64,000 nucleotides of DNA from Denticeps clupeoides. Lineage: Eukaryota > Chordata > Actinopteri > Clupeiformes > Denticipitidae. Under the pieces are notes generated by a model, which worked only from the letters and a program-made list of their open reading frames with translations, did not search any database and was not told the DNA's origin. This document shows, one piece after another, positions 46,006 through 58,330 of the stretch. How positions within the stretch are numbered: the first letter of the stretch is position 1; every line of letters begins with the position of its first letter. The position numbers and the translations under genes are program-made. Location of the stretch: the NCBI RefSeq assembly GCF_900700375.1, contig NC_041719.1:11983734-12047733 (forward strand). Reading direction: 5' to 3'.

Positions 46006-46196
46006 ACAAAGGTAAAAAGGACCATGAAGTGCACTTCTGAAATCAGCCTCACCGCGCAGTGCGACATGGAAATCACTTGCGGCGCAGGCATAATAGCATT
46101 TCTCTCGCATTCCCCCCGAAAGGTCGCTGTCACTGTGGAAACGGACTCCTCACAGCTGGTGAGACTTATGCAATCGGGTCTATGGCCGCTGCCCCC

Positions 46197-47796
46197 TTAA
46201 ACCGTGGTAGAAAGCAGCCTGCGCTTTACTGGGCACGTGGGAAGTTTCACCGACTCTTTCCCCTTACCAGTCCTTTCGGTTCTGGCGCCGTGCGGGTACG
46301 GAGGCGGCTTCTTGCTCCTCGGTCCAGTCATGGCTATTTGTGACGCGTCTGATTTAGTCCTCTGTCTCACAGTTGGTGTCCTCTGGTAATTTGGACTTGT
46401 GCAGATTCGAGGGGGATCACTGATGCAAGGGACATCTGCCGTGAGCCTGGAAGGGTTTTGTCCAGACGTTTGAGCACATTTTTTCCCTTTGCTGTCCACT
46501 AAGCGCCTGTTGCTCGTGGCAGAGCTGTGTGACGGTGCGGGGCTGCTTTTGCAGGAGGGGGCAGAGCTGCACTGCCTGGACCCTTCTTCATCCCCGGTCC
46601 ACGCGTGGCTGCCCACCACAACCCCACTGGAGCTGCCGTTGCTCCGTCCACAGCAGGGTTCATCCTCTTGAAGGTCTATGGTGGAGGTCAGCAGTTCGAT
46701 CTGCTGCACCACCTGTGAGGCAGAGAAGAGCGACATCTGTAGTATCTGTTATCACCGAATCGGTGCCTTCCTGTGTTCTGAACACGCGCACAGAAAAAAA
46801 ACAATTATGATCCACCTACATGAAGCAAGTCCACATTCTCCTAATCCCCCGACTGTCCCCAGATTTGCAGCAAGCCGCTTTCTGTGCATGAGCAGTTTGT
46901 GGAAAGGTGCCATGGAGTGTTATGTTGCGTGGTGCATGCATTTGGATAATCTCATAAAAAATGGCACTTCTTGAAATGGACTACTGAGTATCAAACACGT
47001 CTTCACCATTCTCATGTGCTGGAACAACATAGCCAAGAGTTGCAGGATGAATACAATCCTTCCGAAAAATGAAATGAGGTCAACCGCTAGCTTAATAATA
47101 AAAAAGGTAACATGTGACAAAGAAAAGGATTCACTCTACCTCTTTCATCTCCTGATGAACCTCTTTTAAGCTGTGTAAGATCTTGTCTAATTCCACAACA
47201 ACGCGGTGGATTTGGTCCCTGACTGCCTTCTGGCTCTTCTTCGACCATGCGCCAGACTCCCGTTTTTTGCTTGAAGGACCATCTGTGGCGTTACTCATCT
47301 GAGGACAGCTCTGCTGATGCTCTCCACAAGGAACTTGTGGTGAGCAGGAAGCCTCATTGACGGATCCGTGTCTGTTGCCGTCTCCCTCAGCGCGACTGTC
47401 GGCCCGGTCCACAGGCTTTGGGTCGTCCTCCACTCTTCTGCTGTCATCCAGGTCGTAATTTCTGCTGGACTTCAGGTGATGTTGCTTGTTTGAGTTTTGG
47501 ACGTTCGCGTCTGGGCAATCTGATCCGCATTTGTCTCTGTGAAACGCCCCTCCTGCATCGCCCCGGCCCTTTTCTCCAAAAACAGGCACTCTACAGTTTT
47601 CTTGACCTCTGATCCGTGTTGGCGGGGCCAGGGCATGTTTCCTTGGGAAGGGGTGTGACTCCTTCCCAACAAAGCCGCATTCTTTGTAGTAGTCCCTCAC
47701 AAGCATGCCGTGTTTGGGCTTGTGCCCTGGGGACCGGGCCCACCTCCGCGCGTCACTCGCACTCAGACAGCTGTATCCAGCCACATCCGACTGCAT
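46197..47796 (-). CDS. INSYN2/FAM196-like inhibitory synaptic factor
   Basis: Two minus-strand exons, 47140-47796 and 46197-46712, join in phase 0 across GTAGAG and CACAG splice sites to give 390 residues. The join completes a predicted coiled coil at about residues 195-236: RDQIHRVVVELDKILHSLKE, then VHQEMKE-VVQQIELLTSTID. That helix and the C-terminal KPPPYPHG plus RRLLSTTV ending recall the INSYN2A/INSYN2B (FAM196) proteins, which bind gephyrin and collybistin-type partners at inhibitory synapses. The rest is low-complexity, rich in Ser, Arg, Lys and Gly, which is typical of the family. The N-terminus MQSDVAGYSCLSASDARRWA does not match what I remember of INSYN2A, so a further 5' exon or a divergent paralogue is possible. 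No signal peptide or membrane segment. The start was chosen as the first ATG of the long open frame. Confidence 0.6.
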
Positions 47797-47799
47797 GTA

Positions 47800-48620
47800 G
47801 TACTCCTAAAACGAGCAGCGGCTCCGCCCGGCGAAGGGGACTTTGGAGAGGTTTCTTCCTTTCAATGGAAATGGCCACATGCTCTTGTGTGACCAATTAC
47901 GTTGGCTGTTTTCCTCCTTCGCTCGGCCTGTCCCGTTTCATTCTGAGAGCCCCTTGTCACGGGAGAGGTGGAGTGGGCTGCCCCTCGGCGAAATCCCGGC
48001 CGTCTGGAATCTGAAGGCGCGAGACTGGCATCGAAACAAAAGAGCGGAAAGCTCCTCCAAGAGTGCTTGCATTTCGGCCTTGGGTGCGCAATGCTCTTCT
48101 CATTTCAGGTCGATTCCTGTCCAACTTTCTTCAAGTCCTTAAGAGCGCCCTCGCTGGCCCACCCTCTTCTCACCCGGCTTCCTGCCCTTTTCTGGTTTTC
48201 GATCTTATCCCACTCTTTCCCTGTTGCAATTCCTCACTGCTCACTTCACCCTCTCGGCATTTTTTGGTTTCAGTTGCCGTGGCAAGGTTCCCGCCGCTGT
48301 CTTTGCCCCTCTCCCTTTCTGCCTATTTCCCTCCTCCTCGACACGGCTCTGTCTGCCTCGCTCGCTCTTTCTTCCTCCCACTCCCTCTGCTGCCAGAGAC
48401 AAGTCTCATTTCAATCAGCGTTGTTTTTTTTAAATCCCGAGTAGAATCTGCGTCTCCATGTGAGCCCCGCGCCCCGGCTCTGATCTGATTACTCCGGCGC
48501 ACTCGGCAAAGCCTGGGATTCCGGAGGGAGGAAGGGAGGCGGGGGGGCTCAGTGATGCTGTGGGCCTCACCTCCCAGGAACACAGCAGACAAGTGTAAAG
48601 CCCCACAGCTGGAACAAAAG
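47800..48620 (-). promoter_or_regulatory. Probable promoter/5' region of the INSYN2-like gene
   Basis: GC- and pyrimidine-rich DNA upstream of the minus-strand start, with long CT-rich stretches (48200-48400). Overlapping frames here on both strands do not resemble known proteins. Confidence 0.35.
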
Positions 48621-51600
48621 ATTTAATCGTACGAGTGAAATATTGGTCCCAACGTCTGCCTACCACTGCTTCAGAGCAGACCGCAGCGTTTCATATTTCT
48701 TCTTAATTGATTTTTGCCAGATGGCAGCATCTGCCGCAGTTTGTTGCTCTGATGCAGTTACCTTCATAAGAATTCCTTGTTGCAATAAAAAAAAAAAAAA
48801 GGTCCATGCATTTCTTTAATTTATTATTTTTTTAATGCAACACAAATCTTGAACTAATCCATCACACCCTGACGTCCCCTGCACCTCTGCCATGTGGCGT
48901 CGGTGAAATTAGAGTCATGTTACTCTGATTCATGTCACTTCGGGCTTCACCCACTTGCTGTGCATGATCCATAAATAGCGCAAGTTCACATTATGCTATT
49001 ATTTTACATTCAACGTGAATGAGTGCACATTTTACCTGGAGCAGATCCAGTTATCCTCCTTCTTCTTTTTGTTGAATCTGTTTTATATTTACAACTAAAT
49101 AGGCTAAAATCAAATACTATGGCATGGTAATAAAGGTATATTATGGTATACGCTATGAAGTCTTATCATGCTGTATTCAGTTTTGGGGGGAAATGAATCA
49201 TGCAGAGGCAGTTCTAAGTAGGGTTCCCACCCTGTCCATTGTTTCACATTCTACAGACAGATTTTGATGAACACAAAGACTGAAATTAACCTTTTCACCT
49301 ATAATCCACAAACAAAACAGGATTTTTAAAGAAAGAAGTTTAGAAGTAATACTGCTTTGCTTTTCATTGCAGTGGTAAGCATGTTTTGCTAAGATTAATT
49401 TAGCTGGCCAGGGTTTTATCCCAGTTTACCCCAATTTTACACTACCATTCAGTAGCAGAGGTTCTCACCATTCAGGACAGTGCACTGGGCTTCTGCTGGC
49501 TCTTCCAGGAGAATAACCTTTCTTTTTGCTTCTGCTTTGTTGGTCTTTGAGTTTACGTTCTGTTCGGGCATCAGGTTTCAGGTGGCAGAGGACAGCAGGT
49601 TTTGTGCCAGAATATATTTTGGAGCTCTTCATTTATGCCCCTCATCTGAAGAAGAGGCCCTGCTCCAGTTGCCACCCGCATGCCTGACAAAAAGTAGCCA
49701 CTTCTATCATTTGTGGTTTGACAGATCAAATTCACCTTTTGTTGGAGTGAGGGAATCAGATTTGGGTAAGGATTTTATAACAAATGACATTAATACACAA
49801 GTCCAGTGTTCTTGTGATGTAATTAGACAAACACGTTACTTCAAGGCCGCAACTGCCCAGTATGTGGACAGTTTGCTGCCACGCGCCTGCCCATACCAGT
49901 CACTGGTCTTACATCAGTGTTTACCAGTCCTAGTTCTGGTGGCTGCACCCCACCTTGATTAGGCACAGGGCTAATTGATTTGGCAAGTTATTTTATTAGA
50001 ATGCACTCATGTTTCCAAATGTCGAAAAGTGGAGATGAAAATTTGGATGTATTTTTGTTAATTTTGCTTTGGATTCATTTTACGTGGGGGTTGTCTGAAT
50101 TTCAAAAGAATGCAAAATATTAATTAGGGCATTTTGCATTTTGATACCTACTGTGCTATGTTTATTCCCCTTCTAGCGAATGTATATTTTTTCCATTGCT
50201 GCCCTTGAGAAACTCCCCCATTTTTATTTCAGATAAACATGTCAGTCTAGATGTCTCGGAGGATCCGCCTTAAGGAAAAATGGATCTGAAGGCTTGGTTC
50301 AGTCTCAGGTAGCTGTCATTTTTCCAGTTGCCGAAAGGCAGTTTAAAATCTGCTGAACGATGGATGAGACGCAAAATCAAATAAAAACAGCAATGATTAG
50401 GACATTATTTTTAGAGATATATTAAGCGTGGAATCTTCAAACCATGACTAATTCAAGCCATGCTTAATTGATTTGAGAGCCATGCATCTGTACACAGTAG
50501 TGTATTTTAAGAAATCCATGTCGAGGAAAAGGTATTAATGAAATATACCAAAAGTGCATGGACTTCACCAATGATTTTTGCATAAACTAATCCCAGACGG
50601 ACACAGACATTGGTTAAATATTCTTTCTGCTGTTTTAAGAACAACGTGTCTACATTAGTTATGGAATCTAGTGCAACGTTATCAAAAGACATCAAAACAA
50701 ATTCAAGAAGTTTAAAAAGAGTATGCATTTATATATTTCATTTTTAGAAAAAGAAAAGGCACACCAGACAACAATTTTATATTTACATCATTTGTTCATA
50801 AGAAAAAAAAAAAAAAAAAAAAACACACACAATCAAATAATACAAATGTGTTTTGATTTAAAATAGAATCCCTTTGTGGAAAGGACAAGTTGTAAAACAT
50901 TTACAGATGAAACACTGTTCAATATAATTCTGTATGACTCAACCCTGAGTGCTGTAAGGCTGGGGTGTTCGTTATACTTACTCTCAAAGAAAAATATATT
51001 TATGATACTATCAAATGTCCAGCTAGTAAAAACTCTAGGGATAATACTAGCTGGCAGTTACATATTAGTAAATAGAAATTAATAACTGCTAATATACTAC
51101 TAAGTGCATGAATAATAACATTCCTAGTAACACTTCCTTTGGAAGGTTTGGTCATTGCTGAGGGAAAAACATTCATTTTCATCTCTTTGGCAGAGCTGAT
51201 ATTGATAAATAATGATTCAGTGATAGCACAAAACCCCATTTCCTTGTGTCTACACTCACAGCTCTAAATGAGAAAAAGTATTAAATCATATAACCCCTTC
51301 GTGAAAAAAACTTCATTCCTGATTAAGGATTCAGAAAGGGACTTGTAGGTGCACCAGTCACATTAATTGGGCCTGAAGCATGGAGTAGTAGAATTAATGT
51401 GAAGATTTCTGGGTATTTCCCAGTATAGTCCCACCACATCCTGTATTCACATCATAAGCATGTAAAATAGTTCAAAGTGAAATTTTAAAATGGTAAGAAC
51501 ATTCAAGACCTGCACTGAACGCAGCCAGACACACATGTCACAGCAGCAGCACATTGACAAAAATGTCTGAAATCTAAGCTTGTCGGGTAGAGACAGGCTT

Positions 51601-52064
51601 TGGTGCTGATGTATTTACAACTAACTAGATCCTCATGTCATTAAATTAGGTGTAGGGGCACCATATGTTTAAATGCTGTGCAGAGATACATTTACATTAA
51701 ATTATCGGCCTAACGGTCCATCGTCAACTCATCGAAAACTGCAGTGCCCGACACACAAGTTGTGCCCAAATTTCTTCAGATTTGAAGGTGGCATTAAAAC
51801 TCGAACAATCATAACCATATCTATATCCATAATCATAACAGACCAGCAAGGCTCAGGTTCGTCCGCTATTCACAAAGCGCGTAACTCCCAAACCTGAGCT
51901 TTAAAGCGAGTTCCACGTTGGGAGCATCATTTCTCTCAATATGTAGAACTGCATTAAACCAGCCAAAAATATACTGCATACGCGGGTAAAGAGATGTGGA
52001 ACGTGGAAATACACAGACGGTTTCAAATGATATTTATGTACGAGGGTTAGACGAAGGGCAAGGG
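48621..52064. other. Gene-free interval with poly-A runs
   Basis: A-runs at about 48787-48800 and 50804-50823. A 160-codon plus-strand frame at 49480-49962 begins with a non-ATG codon and has no recognisable domain. No repeats could be named. The right end must contain the 3' untranslated region of tnfaip8l1. Confidence 0.4.
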
Positions 52065-52625
52065 TCAAAGGTTGCCATCGTCCAACATCTTGTTCACACC
52101 ATCACAGATCTTCTGCAGGTGAGCCCGGTAGACTTCTGAAGGCCCGTACAGCGCGGCCAGAAACTCGCAGTCGGAGAAGTGGTTAAAGACGTGGTTGACG
52201 CGGGAGTGTGACTTGGCGGTGAGGTGCCTGTTGATGGCCTGGTGCAGGAGCTCCCGGCACTCGTTCAGAATGCCGCTCATGACGCGCCGGTCAAAGGTGA
52301 ACTCGATCTGGTGGAAGCTGACCGCCGTCATTGCCAGCGTGTGGACCTTCTTCCTGAAGTTCTCCACCAGCACAAGCTCCTCCACACTGAACTGGTTGTT
52401 GCGATAAAGCACACCCAGCTTCACCACCATTTTGATGAGGTTCTTGATAATCTTCTGGGCCTCCTTCCGGTTGCGGGTGTACTCCTTAGTGACACGGTAC
52501 AGCTCATCCAGCACCTCGCTGCTGGTGTCATCAATGAACAAGTTGGCCATGGTTTTAGAAGCCATCTTACTCATGAGTTTCTTCTGTGCCTGGAGGGCCA
52601 AGCTCTTGGTGCTGAACGAATCCAT
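52065..52625 (-). CDS. tnfaip8l1: TNFAIP8-like protein 1 (TIPE1)
   Basis: Cytosolic all-helical TIPE-family protein with a central lipid-binding cavity. It influences cell death, autophagy and phosphoinositide signalling. The single coding exon encodes 186 residues, exactly the human TNFAIP8L1 length. Opening [20 protein letters not shown] matches the family, followed by [58 protein letters not shown] and [20 protein letters not shown]. The [12 protein letters not shown] start and the FFRKKV-like region give closer likeness to TNFAIP8L1 than to TNFAIP8 or L2. An AG acceptor lies just upstream at about 52633. Therefore the 5' untranslated exon is elsewhere, probably near 57.9 kb. Human TNFAIP8L1 neighbours MYDGF, as here. 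Confidence 0.95.
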   Translation of the reverse strand: MDSFSTKSLALQAQKKLMSKMASKTMANLFIDDTSSEVLDELYRVTKEYTRNRKEAQKIIKNLIKMVVKLGVLYRNNQFSVEELVLVENFRKKVHTLAMTAVSFHQIEFTFDRRVMSGILNECRELLHQAINRHLTAKSHSRVNHVFNHFSDCEFLAALYGPSEVYRAHLQKICDGVNKMLDDGNL

Positions 52626-52686
52626 GATAACTGAGGAAGATAAAAGAAGAAAACATATTGTGCAAACATCAGACTTGCATTGGAAG

Positions 52687-53953
52687 ACAGTAACAAAGTA
52701 AATATAATTCATTACTCTACTTAAGTCATTTTTTGTGTATCTTTACTTGACTAAAGTATTTAGATGTGGAGAATTTTTACTTTACCTCCGTTACATTTCA
52801 ATGTCAAATATCTTTCATGTTACTCCGCTACTTTTTTCAAAGGCAAACATTCTTTTCTTATGATGAAACATCTAACCTTTGACCTGTTAGATCAAAACTA
52901 AGATGCGAGCTGTAAGTGCACCAATCAAATTACAGCACAAGGCGATTAGGCTGGTAGTAGCCTAGTGTGTAACACACTCGCCTATGAACCAGAAGACCCA
53001 GGTTCAAATCCCACTTAGTCCCATTGTGTCCCTGAGCAAGACACTTTACCACTGTAACTACTGATTGTAAGTCGCTCTGGATAAGGGCGTCTGATAAATG
53101 CTGTACATGTAAATGGAGATTGACCTGCTTGAACTACCGACTTTAGATTGATAGGTTAGGAATACACCATTTCCCATAGCACAAGCAGGCTAAAGTTAGT
53201 TTCAGTTTATTTTATAGCATGGTATGTCTTTCATGTTGAAAAAAAAAATAAATCGATTATTAGGCACAGTATGATGCAAAAAAAATGGCAATTGAAGTAG
53301 AGTTCTGTTTGTACCCAACTACATTCCCAGATACGCAAGTCGGGACTGAAACGGGTGAAAGCAGCAGCCCTCCTGCGAACTAGTTCTCTTATTACATTCT
53401 CTGTCCCTGTGCATTTTCAAGGACGTCTATATTTTAGCTCTACTCAAAAATATGTCTGTATCATGGCATCTTTTTTAATTTCACCATACAAAACGCACAG
53501 ACAATTTTGGCAAGGTGCGTATTTTACGAGTGCTGCATTAACAGGTCAAAATAGATATAGGTGATCATATTTACAGTCTTTTCAAATGCATAGACCACAT
53601 ATCATAATACATTTTTGCTTATATTATACAATTAAAGCCACTACTGATTATTGTTCTGCATAGGGCACTTGATAAATGTCATAAATGTAAACATACGATC
53701 ATTTTAGAATCAGTGGCAGAGTAATGTGACAAATTCCTTTCACCTACAATTGATTAATCCAGTAAATAAAAATTTGACTAGAGACAATAAATCACTGTAC
53801 TTTTACTTTTGACACTTAAGTACATTAGAAAGTAAATACTTACGTACTTTTACTCAAGTGGACATTTAAATTGAGGACTTCTGCTGGAGTAAAATTTTAC
53901 CTTGGGTAACCCTACTTTAGCTGCATGGTTTGTGTACTTTGTCCACCACTGAA
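52687..53953. mobile_element. Non-autonomous DNA element with nested SINE (hAT-like?)
   Basis: Both edges carry CAGTAACAAAGTA / CAGTGGTGGACAAAGTA-type ends in opposite orientation (52687 and 53953). TACTTTTACTCAAGT-type wording near the inner edges is familiar from fish DNA elements. No transposase was seen. It lies only about 55 bases upstream of the tnfaip8l1 splice acceptor. Superfamily and exact ends are uncertain, and no clear target duplication was found. Confidence 0.4.
52949..53116 (+). repeat. SINE family A nested in the DNA element
   Basis: From GCTGGTAGTAGCCTAGTGTG to ATGCTGTACATGTAAATGG, lacking a short central block (the TTAACCCTAAGTTGCTCCAG part). Confidence 0.9.
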
Positions 53954-55324
53954 GGCTTGTAATCCATGCGCATGTTGCAATTGGCTTTCAAAATATGCTA
54001 TTAAAATGTTACACATAGTAATGATCAGACTTAAAAATTCCCATTTCGGATCACCAACACATCGGTGCGAAGGGCCATCTGTAGTCATTTGTGTGCTGCC
54101 TGCCAATGCACAGTGACTCACTGGTGCTTACAACAGCAAACAATAGATTAGACAAATAGCTTCACACCAGTTAACTTCATCTGAGCATTCAATGTCTACA
54201 CATTTAGGCAAAGAATGTGGCCATAAAACATATCCTCCATGGCCTAAGGCCATGTGAAAAGCTCTGATTAAATCACTAAGGAAACAGGTAGAACATTCCT
54301 GCCCCTACTTCCTACTGCAGAAAGTGGGATATATTTTATTTGTATTATTACATAACCTGTTGGGTACTGAACTAAGATTTGTTGTTCCAGGAGACAGTAT
54401 ATGCCATGAATTCTTATACATGCTCCGCCCAAAAGAAAGCCTCAAATATAAACACAAAGGACACTTTGAAGGGAGCTAGAAACGAGCGCTTTCAGTAAAG
54501 TTAATTTGCTTGCCTCAAAGAGAAATGTCTCACAAGATCAAACTGAAATGCAGCAGCGATCAAAGATTTTGTTTCATCCCGTATGAGCTCTCTCTCTCAT
54601 ACACAGACACTCAACCAAATTCTGTAACAAAACACACTTTTAAGGTCCTAAAGGAAGCAGTTCAGCATCTACCATTGAATCTTTCGACTTTCATTGAAAC
54701 TCAAGTTCTAAAATCACATTCTTGACTGTCACAGACCCTACACAATAAAGGAATAAAACAATAAAAAGAACTTATATTTGTGACTGCCAGTAAAAGTAAA
54801 ATAAATAAAAAAAATACTATAAGAAGGCTTAGTGAAAATCTGATTTAAATATGGTACAAACAAATGTACTAAGGACAGGAAAAAAAGAGAAAAATTTTAT
54901 ATGATATGAAACACACTTGATGCATCAACACCATAATCTGAGAGATAACAAGCACCGTGACATCCTTCATTCAGCTTCACTAGGCTGTCTGGAATCAAAC
55001 AGAAAACCTACAGGCCACAATGCAAACATTCCATGAAAATTCCTATGTGTGCAGGGCATCCATCCGAAATTCCGTAACTTACCGTACAGTGAGCTAAAAC
55101 AGTATTTTTTTTTTTTAGGTTAGTATACCTGCAACCAATAGTATGCAAAGTGTATACTGTTTCTGGGAGTGATGACAATGGCAGACAATGTGGTTTATTT
55201 GCCGCTTTTTGAATTACATCAATAAATAACACACACACACACCTGAAGAGGTTCATTGTGCATGCTGTTCTGTATTTCAGATGTTGCACAATGTGCGATT
55301 TTTATGACGCTGCAATTACAATTG
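53954..55324. other. tnfaip8l1 5' intron, middle part
   Basis: AT-rich with short (AC)n at 55230-55242 and a T-run near 55108. No exon recognised. Confidence 0.4.
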
Positions 55325-55480
55325 TGTGAAAGCGAAGCGATTGTCATTGTGAAACACTGCAGCACAGCACACGGTGCAACAACAAAATGTCCTCTGCTTT
55401 TAACCCTCACCCTTGGTAAGCAGAGGGCAGCGTATGGGGACGGTGCCTTGCTCAGTGGGATTTGAACCAGCAGGGTGCTA
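55325..55480 (-). repeat. SINE family B fragment, reverse
   Basis: On the minus strand: a CACTGAGCAAGGCACCGTCC-like stretch, a shortened middle, CAGAGGACATTTTGTTGTTG and a TCACAATGACAATCGCTTCG tail. The head is partly duplicated or scrambled. Confidence 0.75.
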
Positions 55481-56937
55481 CTGAGCAAGGTACTATTTAG
55501 ATACCCCACCCAGCAACCACCTATTTACTGCTATCTGAAAAATGCAGAAAAATACATGTTCCAACGAATATAATGCTACATCAACACATGATATGAACAC
55601 ATTTTAGGGGGGGGGTAGTTTTGCTGTGGGAAATAAGAGCTAAAACCATTACATGGAGTGGAAAAGACCATCAGAGATCAGCAGCACGGGTCTGTGGTGC
55701 TCACACTGCATCATACTGCAGGTTTTAGCTTTAATCGTACTATTTCATCATAACCGTCAGAGTTTGTAAAGGTACCTCTGCACTCTCATATTGCTTCTGC
55801 TCTCATCACACTTGCCCAGTTTGAGTTTTTCACCTGCTGCTGTGATCTGAGAGCTTGATGCAACACCAGCCATTACTCCCCCCGGTCTGTCTGAGAATTG
55901 GCCCGTTAGTTCTCATCCTCTGTTCTTATCAGGAAAGTGTGACTGGTGGGTTTAAACTGGTTATCTGGTTTTTCTGATCTAACGTCTCAGTTTACATCTG
56001 GTTGTGATAAGGTATCATGAATTCATCATGAACGAACGTCCGGATATAACGCGGCCGCCATAAAACCACAACATTACAGACTGATTGAGCACTCCAGTAA
56101 TAGTCTGAAACATAACATATCTGGTCTTTCCAAAGAAAGCATGCTGAAGTTATGCTGAAAATGCTGAGCAGGAAATTTATTAATTGCTTGGTTAGCCCAC
56201 AGTGAAGTATTAGGCAGTGCATTGGAAAAAAAAAAAAAAAAAGTTGTTTTGTTCTTATAGCTAAATTATTATTTATAACACTAATGTCCATGTAACACTG
56301 TGATTCATTTCTCCAGATGTCTACCAGTTTACCAAGGCAGTACCACAAGAATAACAATATGAAGGCCCTCGAGACATCGGCACTGTAAATATGTGACATA
56401 TGCATCCATTTTCGCAGAGCTGGGTAGACTTAGACATTTTTCAAACTGATCACAAGCAGTGCAACTCATTTTAGTCTGTTTAGTCCACGACTTGCCTACT
56501 TGCCTTAAGTAGCTACTCATGATGCGGCGATTACCACAGCTGAGTAGTAATCACTTCCTCTGCTGTGGCTGATAGTGTCTAGCCTTACTAGCTACAGGCA
56601 TTTGGCTCAAACCCTGCTGAACCAGGGGCTCTTGTGTTTTTTATAGCAGCAAACCCCCAAACAGTTCCAAGGAGCCCCTTAAAAATAATTACCTTGCCAA
56701 ATGGGGGTGGGGAACTGGTGACCCTCTGGTAATTCACGTTAAAACACTGCACCCCCTAAACCCAACTTTAAGGACTGTAGGCTAACCCACACATGGTTAA
56801 ATTCCCTGCCTTCTTTATCCAGAGCTCACAGGAGAAATATGGATATTAGATGTCTCAATGTCTTGAATTATTACTATATATAATAATAATAATAATAATA
56901 ATTCAGCATCACATGCTAATTGATTTGCCATTACACA
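55481..56937. other. tnfaip8l1 5' intron, right part
   Basis: No gene. An (ATA)n run at about 56876-56902 and an A-run at 56228-56243. Confidence 0.45.
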
Positions 56938-57136
56938 CCTAGTGGGATCAGCCTAGCGGTTAAGGAAGCGGCCATGCAATCAGAAGGTTCCTGGTTCGAG
57001 TCCCGAGCAAAGCACCCCAAGCATTATGAGACTACAGAGTCACAGGTTCAAACCCCACTTATTACCACTGAGCAAGACTGTCCCCGTAACCACTGACTGC
57101 AAGTCGCTCAGGATAGGGGCGTCTGATAAATGCTGT
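56938..57136 (+). repeat. Chimeric SINE: family B head joined to family A tail
   Basis: The left part (56938-57015) is the family B head with CAGCCTAGCGGTTAAGGAAG and box B TGGTTCGAGTCCC. From about 57030 the sequence is family A: CACAGGTTCAAACCCCACTT, ACTGTCCCCGTAACCACTGA and GGCGTCTGATAAATGCTGT. Simple adjacent insertion with partial deletion, or a template switch, could explain it. Confidence 0.7.
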
Positions 57137-57549
57137 CACCCAGCCAACAGCATGTGATTGCTCACAACACCATTTAAAAACAGAAACTAGTACAAACAGT
57201 GTAGTGGCCGCTGTTTTTTCCACTTTCAATCACAGCGACATTGAACAAATGAATCTTGAATCGGGCAACCTTTAGAGACTCTAGCATGAACGTTCAATAA
57301 TGGATCGTCAATAAAGTCTAGTGGTTATTAGATTACAAAATCAGAACACAAAGGAAGAAGTGACTCTGTATGTAGGCATTTGCAGACATGGCTTATATTA
57401 GCCCCATTACTCCTTGTAAACCAAACTCTCCTTTCCTGGTCGCCCATCTCACAGCTGCGGTTAAGTGACCATTATAAATATTTGACGACCTGAGCGGCCA
57501 CCGATCCGGCCACCAATCTTATTCAGTCAAATCAAGTCATTTATTTCCA

Positions 57550-58330
57550 AGAACGTGGCCGGCAGCTGTCAAATGTTAAACATTTCGGAGGGGAAGTCAG
57601 AAGAATAAACTCCGCCGTCCCCTGTTAATGTTTCCTTGGAGACGGAGGGGCGAAGCTGCAGGCCGCCGTCTTTTCCGTCGCCTGTCAGCGACCGGCCGCC
57701 ACCGGACATCGTCGCCGCTGCAGGTTCGTTTCCAGCGGGGAGGAAACCGGCACAGCGGCCATCGGTTTTAATCCCCTCTATTGACGAGGCGATCGGCCGC
57801 ACGTAGAGCTTCTATTAGCATAATTAGTATATTATTAACACTTGATCGCGCAAAACAGACGCCAGCTAGTGAACGTATAAGGAACCCGGACAGGCGAATG
57901 AATCCCAATCTTACCTCTCAGGCGTCAATCTGAACCGGATACGGGGCGTGATCGCGGACCGCGGGGTTTCGACTATTCCAATCGCGGCTTCTAGGATGAA
58001 CGTCGGTCCCTCATCGTGACAGCGATGAGTCGAGAGTCGATATTTGGGTTGTTGTTTTTTTTTCCGTCAGACGAAGCGATTTATTTGCGGCCGCGAGCGC
58101 GGGTTCTGCTTGTCTCGACCCGGGCGTGAATAATTGAAACGCTGTTTTCTTCTCCTCGCACGTTCTAGATCGGTTTCAGGAGCGTGTAACTGGACTCCTC
58201 CTTGCAACAAAAAAAAAAGTTTCAAACTCCACGGCCTGCGAAACTTGACGACTGACGGCCCCGTCGTCCAATCGCTGCGCAGCACCAGCCTCGCCTCAAC
58301 CAATCATGGAGCGCCATTGTCCCGTTGGCG
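57550..58330 (-). promoter_or_regulatory. CpG-rich promoter region, likely tnfaip8l1
   Basis: Dense CpG DNA about 5.0-5.7 kb upstream of the tnfaip8l1 coding exon. On the minus strand a consensus donor CTGAGAG|GTAAGATTGG occurs at about 57915, so a non-coding first exon ending there is plausible. No TATA box noted. Confidence 0.45.

Noticed and set aside
47131-48666. Several overlapping plus-strand frames upstream of and opposite the INSYN2-like gene
   Set aside because: Shadow frames of the minus-strand exon and of a CT-rich promoter region.
49480-49962. 160-codon plus-strand frame with hydrophobic start
   Set aside because: Begins at a non-ATG codon, has no recognisable domain or splice neighbours, and the surrounding DNA has intergenic composition.
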